Shown here: piece by piece, positions 52,432-60,485 of the stretch | How positions within the stretch are numbered: the first letter of the stretch is position 1 | Layout: every line of letters starts with the position of its first letter | Assembly (NCBI RefSeq): GCF_026151205.1 | Contig: NC_087074.1 | Location: 10,759,226-10,823,225 of the forward strand | DNA from: Bolinopsis microptera | Lineage: Eukaryota; Ctenophora; Tentaculata; Lobata; Bolinopsidae | Direction: 5' to 3' | Length of the DNA stretch: 64,000 nt | Program-made: the position numbers and the translations under genes | Notes under the pieces: model-generated | Told to the model about the DNA's origin: nothing | Seen by the model: the letters and a program-made list of their open reading frames with translations, nothing else | Databases searched by the model: none

Positions 52432-53073
52432 ATGTCGGTGTTTTGTCCTCTCTGCGATAAACAATTCGCAAACAAGCAAAGTCTGTCCTCACACAAAAGT
52501 CGGTATCATCGGAAGAAGGGAGAATCACACACAAGTTCTATCAACCACCCACCGTCAAAAGCTTATGTGACTGATGAAAAAAGGGATAATCCTAAATATT
52601 CAGACGCTGATACAACAATATCTGAAGAAGATTATCAAGACAGTTCTAACTCTGAAGTAGCAAGTGTTGATGATGAGTCAAAAACAGAATCTGATCATAT
52701 GACAAGTAGAGATAAGCTAGACTCTGACTCCCTGTGGCAACAAAAATGTAAGCGGAAAGAAGTACCAATCAAACAAATAAACAAAAAGGTGAAGATGTCG
52801 AAATTTATCAAAACTTTAGACGTTCTGTCACAAAGAAAGTTATGTAAGGAGGAAGACAAACGTTTTGACTTTTTATCCTCTTACATAATGAAAAATGAAG
52901 TGTTTGAGACATTGAAGCAGCGACTCAATAACTCTAGGCAAGACATCGCCACCGTTTTAAGTTTGGAAGAACGAGCTCTATTGGATGCAGTAATTACAAC
53001 TACAAGTCTATCTGATGTCAACAAGCTAATGAACGAGAATAAAACAATCGTCAGTAAGATTCTTGAACTTTAA
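52432..53073 (+). CDS. Left-arm C2H2 zinc-finger protein, 213 aa
   Basis: Starts MSVFCPLCDKQF. One C2H2 finger at residues 4-26 (C-x2-C-x12-H-x4-H) is followed by basic RKKG. The middle (residues 45-115) is acidic and Ser/Asp-rich (SEEDYQDSSNSE), then comes a Lys-rich patch (KCKRKEVPIKQINKKVK) that could be a nuclear signal. The C-terminal 80 residues are probably helical (FIKTLDVLSQRKL; LSLEERALLDAV). I infer a nuclear DNA-binding or regulatory protein of the element. It does not match any core Polinton protein that I know. The only difference from the right-arm copy that I see is Gln versus Lys in NNSR(Q/K)DIA. Confidence 0.75.
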   Translation: MSVFCPLCDKQFANKQSLSSHKSRYHRKKGESHTSSINHPPSKAYVTDEKRDNPKYSDADTTISEEDYQDSSNSEVASVDDESKTESDHMTSRDKLDSDSLWQQKCKRKEVPIKQINKKVKMSKFIKTLDVLSQRKLCKEEDKRFDFLSSYIMKNEVFETLKQRLNNSRQDIATVLSLEERALLDAVITTTSLSDVNKLMNENKTIVSKILEL

Positions 53074-53845
53074 CCGTTGTTAACTATTGTTAAGTTTAAT
53101 AACGAACATATAGTTGTTGAATATTTTGGATCAAATTGACACTGTGTTGAATATTACAGTACACCTGTTACTGCTTGTTGTTGAAATTATAATTATATTT
53201 CTGGATTTAAAAGTATGATTGATATTGTACACAAGGTTGTACACAATTTTAAATAAACTGGTGGTGTTTTTGCGTTGATCTTTAATCCAGCACAAGAGCT
53301 GTAGTACCATCCGCAGGCCATCCACCTCTTTTGGGGTCAATCTCTTTTCATAGTTAGGTTTCGACTCTAGTAAACAAACCTATCCACTAATGATGATACA
53401 GATAAAATTACTAACCTGTTTAACAGCCCTAGGCCTACCCTACTGCCAGCTCAATACTGTATCTTTTTGGTGTAGGGTAATTGTATAGAACCATAGACAG
53501 TAACTTTTTGGTGTTGATCCAGCATGAGAGCTTAAGTGAACAACGAGGAGGTTCATGTAACCCTCTTCTTGTGATGACCACCGATGTAGTGTTGATGATC
53601 TCCTTTGTATGGTGATGATTCAAGAGGATCAGGTGTTCAATGTAATGAAATCTCTGTATACTACCCAGTACCCAACTGTTGGCGATCACTGCTTCTTGTG
53701 TGATCCTCATTCACACGACTGTTACAACTCCAAGTGACATGCAACAACACATTTGTAGGATGCTCTCAAGACACATGCTACTGCACTATTACATTGCTGA
53801 TAGGCGATTGTAAGGACGATTGTTCACGTAAATACGACGTCTGGG
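53074..53845. other. Left arm between the zinc-finger gene and the small Cys-rich frame
   Basis: Holds two antisense open frames (53131-53340, 53435-53710) that lack domains and promoters and that I do not accept as genes. Otherwise nothing recognised. Confidence 0.4.
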
Positions 53846-53926
53846 ATGACAGAAGAAGAGTGGACCCCTGTAGATCCATCTGGGGACCGTCATTGCTGTG
53901 GTGATTGTTGTTGTGATTATTTGTGA
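53846..53926 (+). CDS. Left-arm 26-codon Cys-rich micro-frame
   Basis: ATG at 53846 encodes MTEEEWTPVDPSGDRH, then CCGDCCCDYL and a stop. The CCGDCCC core matches, at DNA level over about 24 bp, the GCGDCCCDC motif of the outward terminal frame on the opposite strand. Short, so weak as a gene on its own. The shared motif and the identical mirror copy are the support. Confidence 0.4.
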   Translation: MTEEEWTPVDPSGDRHCCGDCCCDYL

Positions 53927-54565
53927 AAATGTGATCCTCCGATATGTAGTCCCTGCTCGCTCCTGCCTCTTGATACTGACTGTGATACCCCCCTGATCAG
54001 ATTGGCAAGCTTTTTATTCCTTTGGTATCATTAATTGCACGGTTTTTTCATTGCTACCTTTGGAAATGCTTATGGCCTCCAGAAATTTAAACATACTCAT
54101 GATTTTTATACAACAGTGGAATCATGAGTTTGGGTATTTTACTCCAAAAGGATAGATTATCAAGGATTTTCATAGATTTTCAGGATTATCAAGGATATCA
54201 AGATTATCAAGGATTTTCATAGATTTTATAGATATATCACAATCGAAAGAGTCATCAGAGATGACAGACTTTTCTGAGAAAGCAGTGTTTTGAAAATTTA
54301 GTTCGGACTTCCCTGACTTCCCAGGCTTCCACTGGCGGGCCCTGCGCGGAGAATGAGGGGGCGCAGAGGGGAAATCACGGGATGTCTGGGAAGTCTACTG
54401 TCATGCCTATCATTATTATCATTTGTCTATCATTATTATCATTCACCTATAATTATTATCATTTGTCTATCATTATTTGAAATTTTCAACCCATTTACAA
54501 TAACCAGGGATTCAATTAAACTTGCTCGGGATATGTTTACTTAATATGACATCGTTCCATAAGGG
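53927..54565. other. Inner left arm: short tandem repeats, no gene
   Basis: Contains ATCAAGGATTTTCATAGATT-type direct repeats (about 54168-54230) and four 18-bp CTATCATTATTATCATTTG-type repeats (about 54408-54475) just outside the unique centre. A GC-rich CGGGCCCTGCGCGGAGAATG block lies between them. The arm ends at 54486 and the rest is unique. Confidence 0.6.
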
Positions 54566-54573
54566 TATAAAAG
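54566..54573 (+). promoter_or_regulatory. TATA box of the central membrane-protein gene
   Basis: TATAAAAG 40 nt before the ATG at 54606, the same layout as for the zinc-finger gene. Confidence 0.65.
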
Positions 54574-54605
54574 CAATGAAGTCTTACCCCCTCCCCCATT
54601 CAAAC

Positions 54606-55163
54606 ATGAACTTTAATTTTTTATTTAGCGTAGTTTCTACACTGGCCTTCGTCATTGAATTTCCAGTTAATTCAAACAAAACACAAGACTACTTCTTTTT
54701 TGAGGGGGTCAACAAAACAGCACACCTGTACCGTGAAGACAAAACATTGTTTTTACATTTGAATCGCGATCATGGGAAGATGTTTTCACTCTTTAACGCG
54801 ACTATAGAGAGGGATAGCTTTCTATTCTCCTGGAAAGGATTCAAAATTGATGAAGTTGATATGTTGTTACAGAGATATAATGGAGAAATTCAACAAACTG
54901 AATTTGAACACTTCACATTTATTTCTCCAATAATCACTGCTATAGACATTGAACCTCCTGCCACTCCTGTTTACAATTTGGAGTCAGATGTAAATTATTT
55001 CTATTTTTTTATTTTAACGTTTACAGCAGGAGTATTGCTTGAATCTAAAACTAAGGGATTTAGCATATTTAAACAGCTTATTCAGTCATCCAATAATAAT
55101 GTGTATGTTAGTACAGAACTTGATTGTAAGCAGGTTCTCGAGATAAAAGAGGATAATCCTTAA
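54606..55163 (+). CDS. Central gene 1: predicted type I membrane glycoprotein, 185 aa
   Basis: The start MNFNFLFSVV is chosen because it begins a signal peptide (FLFSVVSTLAFVI) and lies 40 nt after a TATA box; earlier in-frame ATGs at 54546 and 54576 would precede or sit inside the promoter. The ectodomain of about 105 residues has N-glycosylation sequons NKT (twice) and NAT and no paired cysteines. Hydrophobic FYFFILTFTAGVLL near residues 128-142 is a likely membrane span, followed by a tail of about 40 residues. I recognise no family. A surface protein on a mobile element hints at a viral origin or a host-interaction role, but that is inference. It lies entirely in the single-copy centre. 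Confidence 0.65.
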   Translation: MNFNFLFSVVSTLAFVIEFPVNSNKTQDYFFFEGVNKTAHLYREDKTLFLHLNRDHGKMFSLFNATIERDSFLFSWKGFKIDEVDMLLQRYNGEIQQTEFEHFTFISPIITAIDIEPPATPVYNLESDVNYFYFFILTFTAGVLLESKTKGFSIFKQLIQSSNNNVYVSTELDCKQVLEIKEDNP

Positions 55164-55298
55164 ACTGAAATATTAACATTTTTCATGCGATCACCTAATT
55201 TTAAATAATTTTATTGATTTGAAAATTTAGTTTTGGATACACTACATCATGAAAAGTATTTGTCGGATATCACAACCATAATTAACGACAACAAATAT

Positions 55299-56009
55299 AT
55301 GCGGACACTGGACAGGGTCTTAAAGTGTTTACCAGTAACTTACCTAAAGAATAAGTATAACTCTATAACTATAAGCTCGATACAACAATGTTGGAACTCA
55401 TTTCTTGTTTTACATCGGCAACTACGTTTCAAAATGGCTTTCTTCAACTGTTACGGGTTTATATCAGAAGTTCGACCAGTAGAAAGAGGGTATACGAGGT
55501 TAACAGTTACTACAAATATACCGTTTAAAACAAAACATTTAAAGTTCAACGTTTGGGATTCATTACTTCTAAAGAAAACAACGATGGAACCTTTCAAGAT
55601 AGGCGAGGAGGTTGAAGTACAGTATTCCTTCAAGAATAACTTCCCTCAACTCATCAACATGATACCTGCTGAAATAGACAATTGTCCAGTGTGCTACTCT
55701 TCATTGGAAGCTATGAATGCACAGAGAATTGAGTGTTTGGGGTGTAGTGCTATATCAGAAGCTGAACATTCGAAGAGAGTTAATGCACAAATGAAACTTG
55801 TATCGTATACTTTAAAGAAGTACGAGAGCTCAAGGGGTTATAGACTTGAATTATATTTTGCTGATGGACATAAAACTTTTACACCAGTTATTTTTGAAAG
55901 CAACTTAGTGTTCAAAATCATCCCTGAATTAAAAGTTGGTGATAGTTATTTTGTTATTGGTTGGATAGCCAGTAATGGTCGTTTTCTAAATGTAGTTGAT
56001 ATTTATTAG
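55299..56009 (+). CDS. Central gene 2: OB-fold plus zinc-ribbon protein, possible ssDNA-binding (RPA-like)
   Basis: The frame is open from 55218, but the first ATG is 55299 (MRTLDRVLKC, 236 aa). A stronger ATG context is CAAAATGG at 55434 (MAFFNCYGFI). A TTTAG acceptor-like site at 55226-55230 leaves room for an upstream exon. From MAFFN on, the pattern is beta-rich: GFISEVRPVERGYTRLTV, LKFNVWDSLL, FKIGEEVEVQYSF, as in an OB fold. Then CPVC...CLGC gives a four-Cys zinc ribbon, followed by a second beta-rich part ending in VGDSYFVIGWI. This order recalls RPA large-subunit DNA-binding domains and other viral or transposon ssDNA-binding proteins. Such a role would fit replication of a long-hairpin DNA, but no homologue was checked. 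Confidence 0.6.
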   Translation: MRTLDRVLKCLPVTYLKNKYNSITISSIQQCWNSFLVLHRQLRFKMAFFNCYGFISEVRPVERGYTRLTVTTNIPFKTKHLKFNVWDSLLLKKTTMEPFKIGEEVEVQYSFKNNFPQLINMIPAEIDNCPVCYSSLEAMNAQRIECLGCSAISEAEHSKRVNAQMKLVSYTLKKYESSRGYRLELYFADGHKTFTPVIFESNLVFKIIPELKVGDSYFVIGWIASNGRFLNVVDIY

Positions 56010-56685
56010 TTTCCTTCCCTAGAGGGATAACAGAGTTTAAAGTAATTTTCACATATTACAATTTATAGTAACAGTTCGTTTTAATTGTTTATTCACTAAA
56101 TATTAAATAAGTGGTAATAATGATAAAAAATTTCAAATAATGATAGACAAATGATAATAATTATAGGTGAATGATAATAATGATAGACAAATGATAATAA
56201 TGATAGGCATGACAGTAGACTTCCCAGACATCCCGTGATTTCCCCTCTGCGCCCCCTCATTCTCCGCGCAGGGCCCGCCAGTGGAAGCCTGGGAAGTCAG
56301 GGAAGTCCGAACTAAATTTTCAAAACACTGCTTTCTCAGAAAAGTCTGTCATCTCTGATGACTCTTTCGATTGTGATATATCTATAAAATCTATGAAAAT
56401 CCTTGATAATCTTGATATCCTTGATAATCCTGAAAATCTATGAAAATCCTTGATAATCTATCCTTTTGGAGTAAAATACCCAAACTCATGATTCCACTGT
56501 TGTATAAAAATCATGAGTATGTTTAAATTTCTGGAGGCCATAAGCATTTCCAAAGGTAGCAATGAAAAACCGTGCAATTAATGATACCAAAGGAATAAAA
56601 AGCTTGCCAATCTGATCAGGGGGGTATCACAGTCAGTATCAAGAGGCAGGAGCGAGCAGGGACTACATATCGGAGGATCACATTT

Positions 56686-56766
56686 TCACAAATAATCACA
56701 ACAACAATCACCACAGCAATGACGGTCCCCAGATGGATCTACAGGGGTCCACTCTTCTTCTGTCAT
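56686..56766 (-). CDS. Right-arm copy of the 26-codon Cys-rich micro-frame
   Basis: Mirror of 53846-53926 with the same CCGDCCCDYL end. Confidence 0.4.
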   Translation of the reverse strand: MTEEEWTPVDPSGDRHCCGDCCCDYL

Positions 56767-57538
56767 CCCAGACGTCGTATTTACGTGAACAATCGTCCTT
56801 ACAATCGCCTATCAGCAATTTAACAGTGCAGTAGCATGTGTCTTGAGAGCATCCTACAAATGTGTTGTTGCATGTCACTTGGAGTTGTAACAGTCGTGTG
56901 AATGAGGATCACACAAGAAGCAGTGATCGCCAACAGTTGGGTACTGGGTAGTATACAGAGATTTCATTACATTGAACACCTGATCCTCTTGAATCATCAC
57001 CATACAAAGGAGATCATCAACACTACATCGGTGGTCATCACAAGAAGAGGGTTACATGAACCTCCTCGTTGTTCACTTAAGCTCTCATGCTGGATCAACA
57101 CCAAAAAGTTACTGTCTATGGTTCTATACAATTACCCTACACCAAAAAGATACAGTATTGAGCTGGCAGTAGGGTAGGCCTAGGGCTGTTAAACAGGTTA
57201 GTAATTTTATCTGTATCATCATTAGTGGATAGGTTTGTTTACTAGAGTCGAAACCTAACTATGAAAAGAGATTGACCCCAAAAGAGGTGGATGGCCTGCG
57301 GATGGTACTACAGCTCTTGTGCTGGATTAAAGATCAACGCAAAAACACCACCAGTTTATTTAAAATTGTGTACAACCTTGTGTACAATATCAATCATACT
57401 TTTAAATCCAGAAATATAATTATAATTTCAACAACAAGCAGTAACAGGTGTACTGTAATATTCAACACAGTGTCAATTTGATCCAAAATATTCAACAACT
57501 ATATGTTCGTTATTAAACTTAACAATAGTTAACAACGG

Positions 57539-58180
57539 TTAAAGTTCAAGAATCTTACTGACGATTGTTTTATTCTCGTTCATTAGCTTGTTGACATCAG
57601 ATAGACTTGTAGTTGTAATTACTGCATCCAATAGAGCTCGTTCTTCCAAACTTAAAACGGTGGCGATGTCTTTCCTAGAGTTATTGAGTCGCTGCTTCAA
57701 TGTCTCAAACACTTCATTTTTCATTATGTAAGAGGATAAAAAGTCAAAACGTTTGTCTTCCTCCTTACATAACTTTCTTTGTGACAGAACGTCTAAAGTT
57801 TTGATAAATTTCGACATCTTCACCTTTTTGTTTATTTGTTTGATTGGTACTTCTTTCCGCTTACATTTTTGTTGCCACAGGGAGTCAGAGTCTAGCTTAT
57901 CTCTACTTGTCATATGATCAGATTCTGTTTTTGACTCATCATCAACACTTGCTACTTCAGAGTTAGAACTGTCTTGATAATCTTCTTCAGATATTGTTGT
58001 ATCAGCGTCTGAATATTTAGGATTATCCCTTTTTTCATCAGTCACATAAGCTTTTGACGGTGGGTGGTTGATAGAACTTGTGTGTGATTCTCCCTTCTTC
58101 CGATGATACCGACTTTTGTGTGAGGACAGACTTTGCTTGTTTGCGAATTGTTTATCGCAGAGAGGACAAAACACCGACAT
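57539..58180 (-). CDS. Right-arm copy of the C2H2 zinc-finger gene
   Basis: Mirror of 52432-53073, ATG at 58180. Intact and differing by one visible residue (Lys for Gln). A TATATAAAG box lies at the mirrored position. Two intact copies per element imply doubled dosage. Confidence 0.75.
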   Translation of the reverse strand: MSVFCPLCDKQFANKQSLSSHKSRYHRKKGESHTSSINHPPSKAYVTDEKRDNPKYSDADTTISEEDYQDSSNSEVASVDDESKTESDHMTSRDKLDSDSLWQQKCKRKEVPIKQINKKVKMSKFIKTLDVLSQRKLCKEEDKRFDFLSSYIMKNEVFETLKQRLNNSRKDIATVLSLEERALLDAVITTTSLSDVNKLMNENKTIVSKILEL

Positions 58181-58881
58181 CTCTGATTGAAATGAATTTC
58201 CAACCTTGTTCTCTTTATATACTTGGGGACTGCTCAGCAATTTACTCAAACATCGCTCAATTTTGCTTGAATGTTGTTTTGATATTGTTCAGTCTTGTTG
58301 CATCGTCACCAGTTCTAGACCCTGGAATGTTTTGCGTGATGTTTTATGAAAATCAGCACTGTTACAAAATGATCATCATATAATTCAAAAGGGAAAACGG
58401 ATTCGGTTGAATGAACTGAAAACTGTAACTGGGATTTGCTTCAATCTGTAATTACCTGGTGTGGCATGCATCTCGTGAAGGTGGATATCATAGTTCTCCC
58501 TAGCCAGAGTCTCAAACGTAGAGCTCCTAGCTGTGAGTTCCACTACATGGTTTATGTCCGTAAGGAGTAATACTGTATCGCGAAAGGATTAACGGTCACG
58601 TGATTGGATCACTATCTGTTATTGACCCCTGTAAATTTAGTTGCAATATTTGACAGTCCTATAATTACTCAATTTTAAATCTTACAATATGATGGAAGCG
58701 TAAAATTAATGCTTCCCGGAATTAGCAAAATGAACAAAAACAAGATGTTGTTGGAATACGTAGAATACTCAACAATTGAAAATTTTATATACATGTTTCA
58801 ACCGCGCTACTCTTCAAGTTTAACATTATGACTGACTCACCTGACAAACTAACGTTTTGTTGCAAGTCCCAGAATTAAAAA

Positions 58882-59235
58882 TTGGCACCTTTTCAGTCAC
58901 TTCTCTTCGAAATAACAACAAATAATCATATTTACAAAATTGGTAAACGAATTTCAAGTAAATCAGGCGTAATACGGGGGGCAGGTTTGACAATATTCAA
59001 CATATCATGGTCTTGTGATACATTTATGAAAAGCTCTCTTCAAACAATTGTCACACCTCAAAAATATAATAATGCAGCGTCAATTGTTGCTACTAGTTCT
59101 GTGTGTCCGGAGCTTGAGTTCAAGTTGGAAATAAAAAACGGACTTGTGAAATACTATGTAGCATTACTAGACATCAAGTGTAAACAAAAATTGGTCAAGA
59201 TCTCGCCGTGTCGTAGATTGCTGTTTCAAAGATAA
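58882..59235 (+). CDS. Right-arm copy of the unknown 117-codon frame
   Basis: Mirror of 51377-51730, reading outward. No ATG; possible acceptor TTTTCAG at 58890-58896. Confidence 0.35.
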   Translation: MAPFQSLLFEITTNNHIYKIGKRISSKSGVIRGAGLTIFNISWSCDTFMKSSLQTIVTPQKYNNAASIVATSSVCPELEFKLEIKNGLVKYYVALLDIKCKQKLVKISPCRRLLFQR

Positions 59236-59531
59236 CACATATGAAATGATGATAAACATAATAATTCCGGGAGTGGTCACGCGGAGATCGGGAGGGTAAG
59301 TTGAAATATGATTGTGTAGATTTTGATATAGCAAGTACTTGCTGCAAATTGTGGGACCTATTGCTCTGGGAGGGTCGGGTTCACACCGAGGGATTTATTG
59401 CAATAAAAGTCCTCGTGCTCTAAGAAAGATCACACCGGACTTGCGGATCTTAGGAACAAGGGCCCGGAACAGTTTTGTGTGCCCCGTGAACAGAATATTC
59501 GCTACAAAATAAAAATATACTTACATCTGAG

Positions 59532-59846
59532 ATGTCTTGTTCCAGTCCGAGAGGTGTGAAACTAAACAATCGAACTCAACAACAAATGAACGATCTCTCG
59601 AGGGTCCCCGGAGCCCGTTACGAGGATATTTCACACCTGGCTCACAGAGAGCCCGTTCCGGGTGAGTTCCCGGGCTGTGGTGATTGTTGTTGCGATTGCC
59701 CCTGGTTCACGGAGGGTGTTCCCGGAGCAGTTCCCCAGCTCCCCGGGGCAGTCCCTCAGCTCCCCGGGGGCAGCTCGGCCCGGGGAGGCCCCGGGGGCAG
59801 TTCACACCTAGGTGATTGGGGGCCAGGTGTATGTATATATACTACT
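59532..59846 (+). CDS. Right-arm copy of the outward Cys/Pro/Gly-rich frame
   Basis: Mirror of 50766-51080. Here the frame leaves the element and stops at 59882 after a different host-encoded tail from the left copy. Confidence 0.4.
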
Positions 59847-59852
59847 CATACC
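59847..59852. other. Target-site duplication CATACC, right
   Basis: Follows the ACTACT terminus. Together with 50760-50765 it reconstructs a single CATACC in the interrupted flank. Confidence 0.9.
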
Positions 59853-60485
59853 GCTGACATTTCTTTACCCATCCTACCATAAACTTGGATCTTTTCGATC
59901 ACTCTTAAAAGTAACAATTAGATTCCAAATTAATTTATCCAGATTGTACACAAAAATTAGTATGTTTTCGAAGGTTCGAAATGAAATATGAAACGTTGTA
60001 TTATAAACATTATAAGAGCTCGCAATATTCTTCATCTCGCTAAGATCGCTCTCAAACATCTGAAACATTGTCACGTGATTATGTTCACGTGTGAATAATT
60101 TACCTATCATGATCAGTATCATTAAACAATTATGGAATCGTTTCAAACTTTTAAACCTGTTACAGGGTGTTACAGTTACATATTCAAAATAAATATGACC
60201 TTTTGCAACTAACGACAGAAACACTGGCAGGCGACATAATATCATGAGCGCAAATTTCTGACCCAGACATACTGGCATCGAGTAAAAAATGATCTTTTCA
60301 TCTCATTCACCATCCTTCATGGTCAAGGACGAGGTTCCAAACAAATATAGGATATAAATAAAATTCATTTACGATTAAAAAGAATCCGTGATCCTGAATT
60401 AAAACAAGTTATCTATTTGTAGATGAAACTCGGTCCCTTCTCATATATATAATTTAGCGGTTCATCATGGCACTCTCTGTAATGT
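59853..60485. other. BUD13 downstream flank, source sequence of block X
   Basis: In inverted orientation this matches block X of the 21-28 kb duplications (for example the ACGTGATTATGTTCACGTG palindromic region near 60073). An antisense open frame of 134 codons is present in related form in the duplicates but has no domain. No gene is called. It should contain the BUD13 3' UTR. Confidence 0.7.

Larger units (their letters stand above)
50766..54486 (+). repeat. Left inverted arm
   Basis: 3,721 bp, mirror of 56127-59846. For most of its length a coordinate p pairs with 110612 minus p. Near the inner end a 1-bp indel shifts this. Seen differences: CTTTCACGAT versus CTTTCGCGAT (about 52040), CAAGACATC versus AAAGACATC in the zinc-finger gene (Q to K), two bases near 53787-53795 and one near 51143. 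Confidence 0.92.
50766..59846. mobile_element. Palindromic Polinton-like non-autonomous element, 9,081 bp
   Basis: Starts AGTAGTATATATAC and ends in its exact reverse complement, with a 6-bp CATACC duplication. Two inverted arms, 50766-54486 (3,721 bp) and 56127-59846 (3,720 bp), differ at only about half a dozen positions by eye. The unique centre is 54487-56126. Six-bp duplications with AG...CT termini are the integration signature of Polinton/Maverick elements (family knowledge). I find none of their core genes (DNA polymerase B, retroviral-type integrase, protease, packaging ATPase, capsid). Content: per arm a C2H2 zinc-finger gene, an unknown 117-codon frame, a Pro/Gly/Cys-rich frame reading out of the terminus and a 26-codon Cys-rich frame; in the centre a membrane glycoprotein and an OB-fold/zinc-ribbon protein. 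The outermost about 300 bp are very GC-rich, unlike the rest. Confidence 0.9.
56127..59846 (-). repeat. Right inverted arm
   Basis: 3,720 bp, reverse complement of the left arm. The near-perfect identity shows recent origin of the palindrome or ongoing correction between arms. Confidence 0.92.

Noticed and set aside
52229-52534. 101-codon frame antisense to the start of the zinc-finger gene
   Set aside because: It is a shadow of the zinc-finger coding region and promoter.
53435-53710. 91-codon and 69-codon frames in the arms of the palindromic element (also 53131-53340 and mirrors)
   Set aside because: No promoter or domain, low-complexity repeats in the DNA, and no support beyond the arm duplication.
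50766-59846. Interpretation as an ordinary fold-back (Galileo-type) or hAT element
   Set aside because: The duplication is 6 bp with AG...CT ends. hAT and most fold-back elements make other duplication lengths. The Polinton signature fits better, although no core Polinton gene is present.
59874-60278. 134-codon minus-strand frame downstream of BUD13, with related frames in blocks X
   Set aside because: It lies in the BUD13 3' flank, differs by frameshifts between copies and has no recognisable domain.
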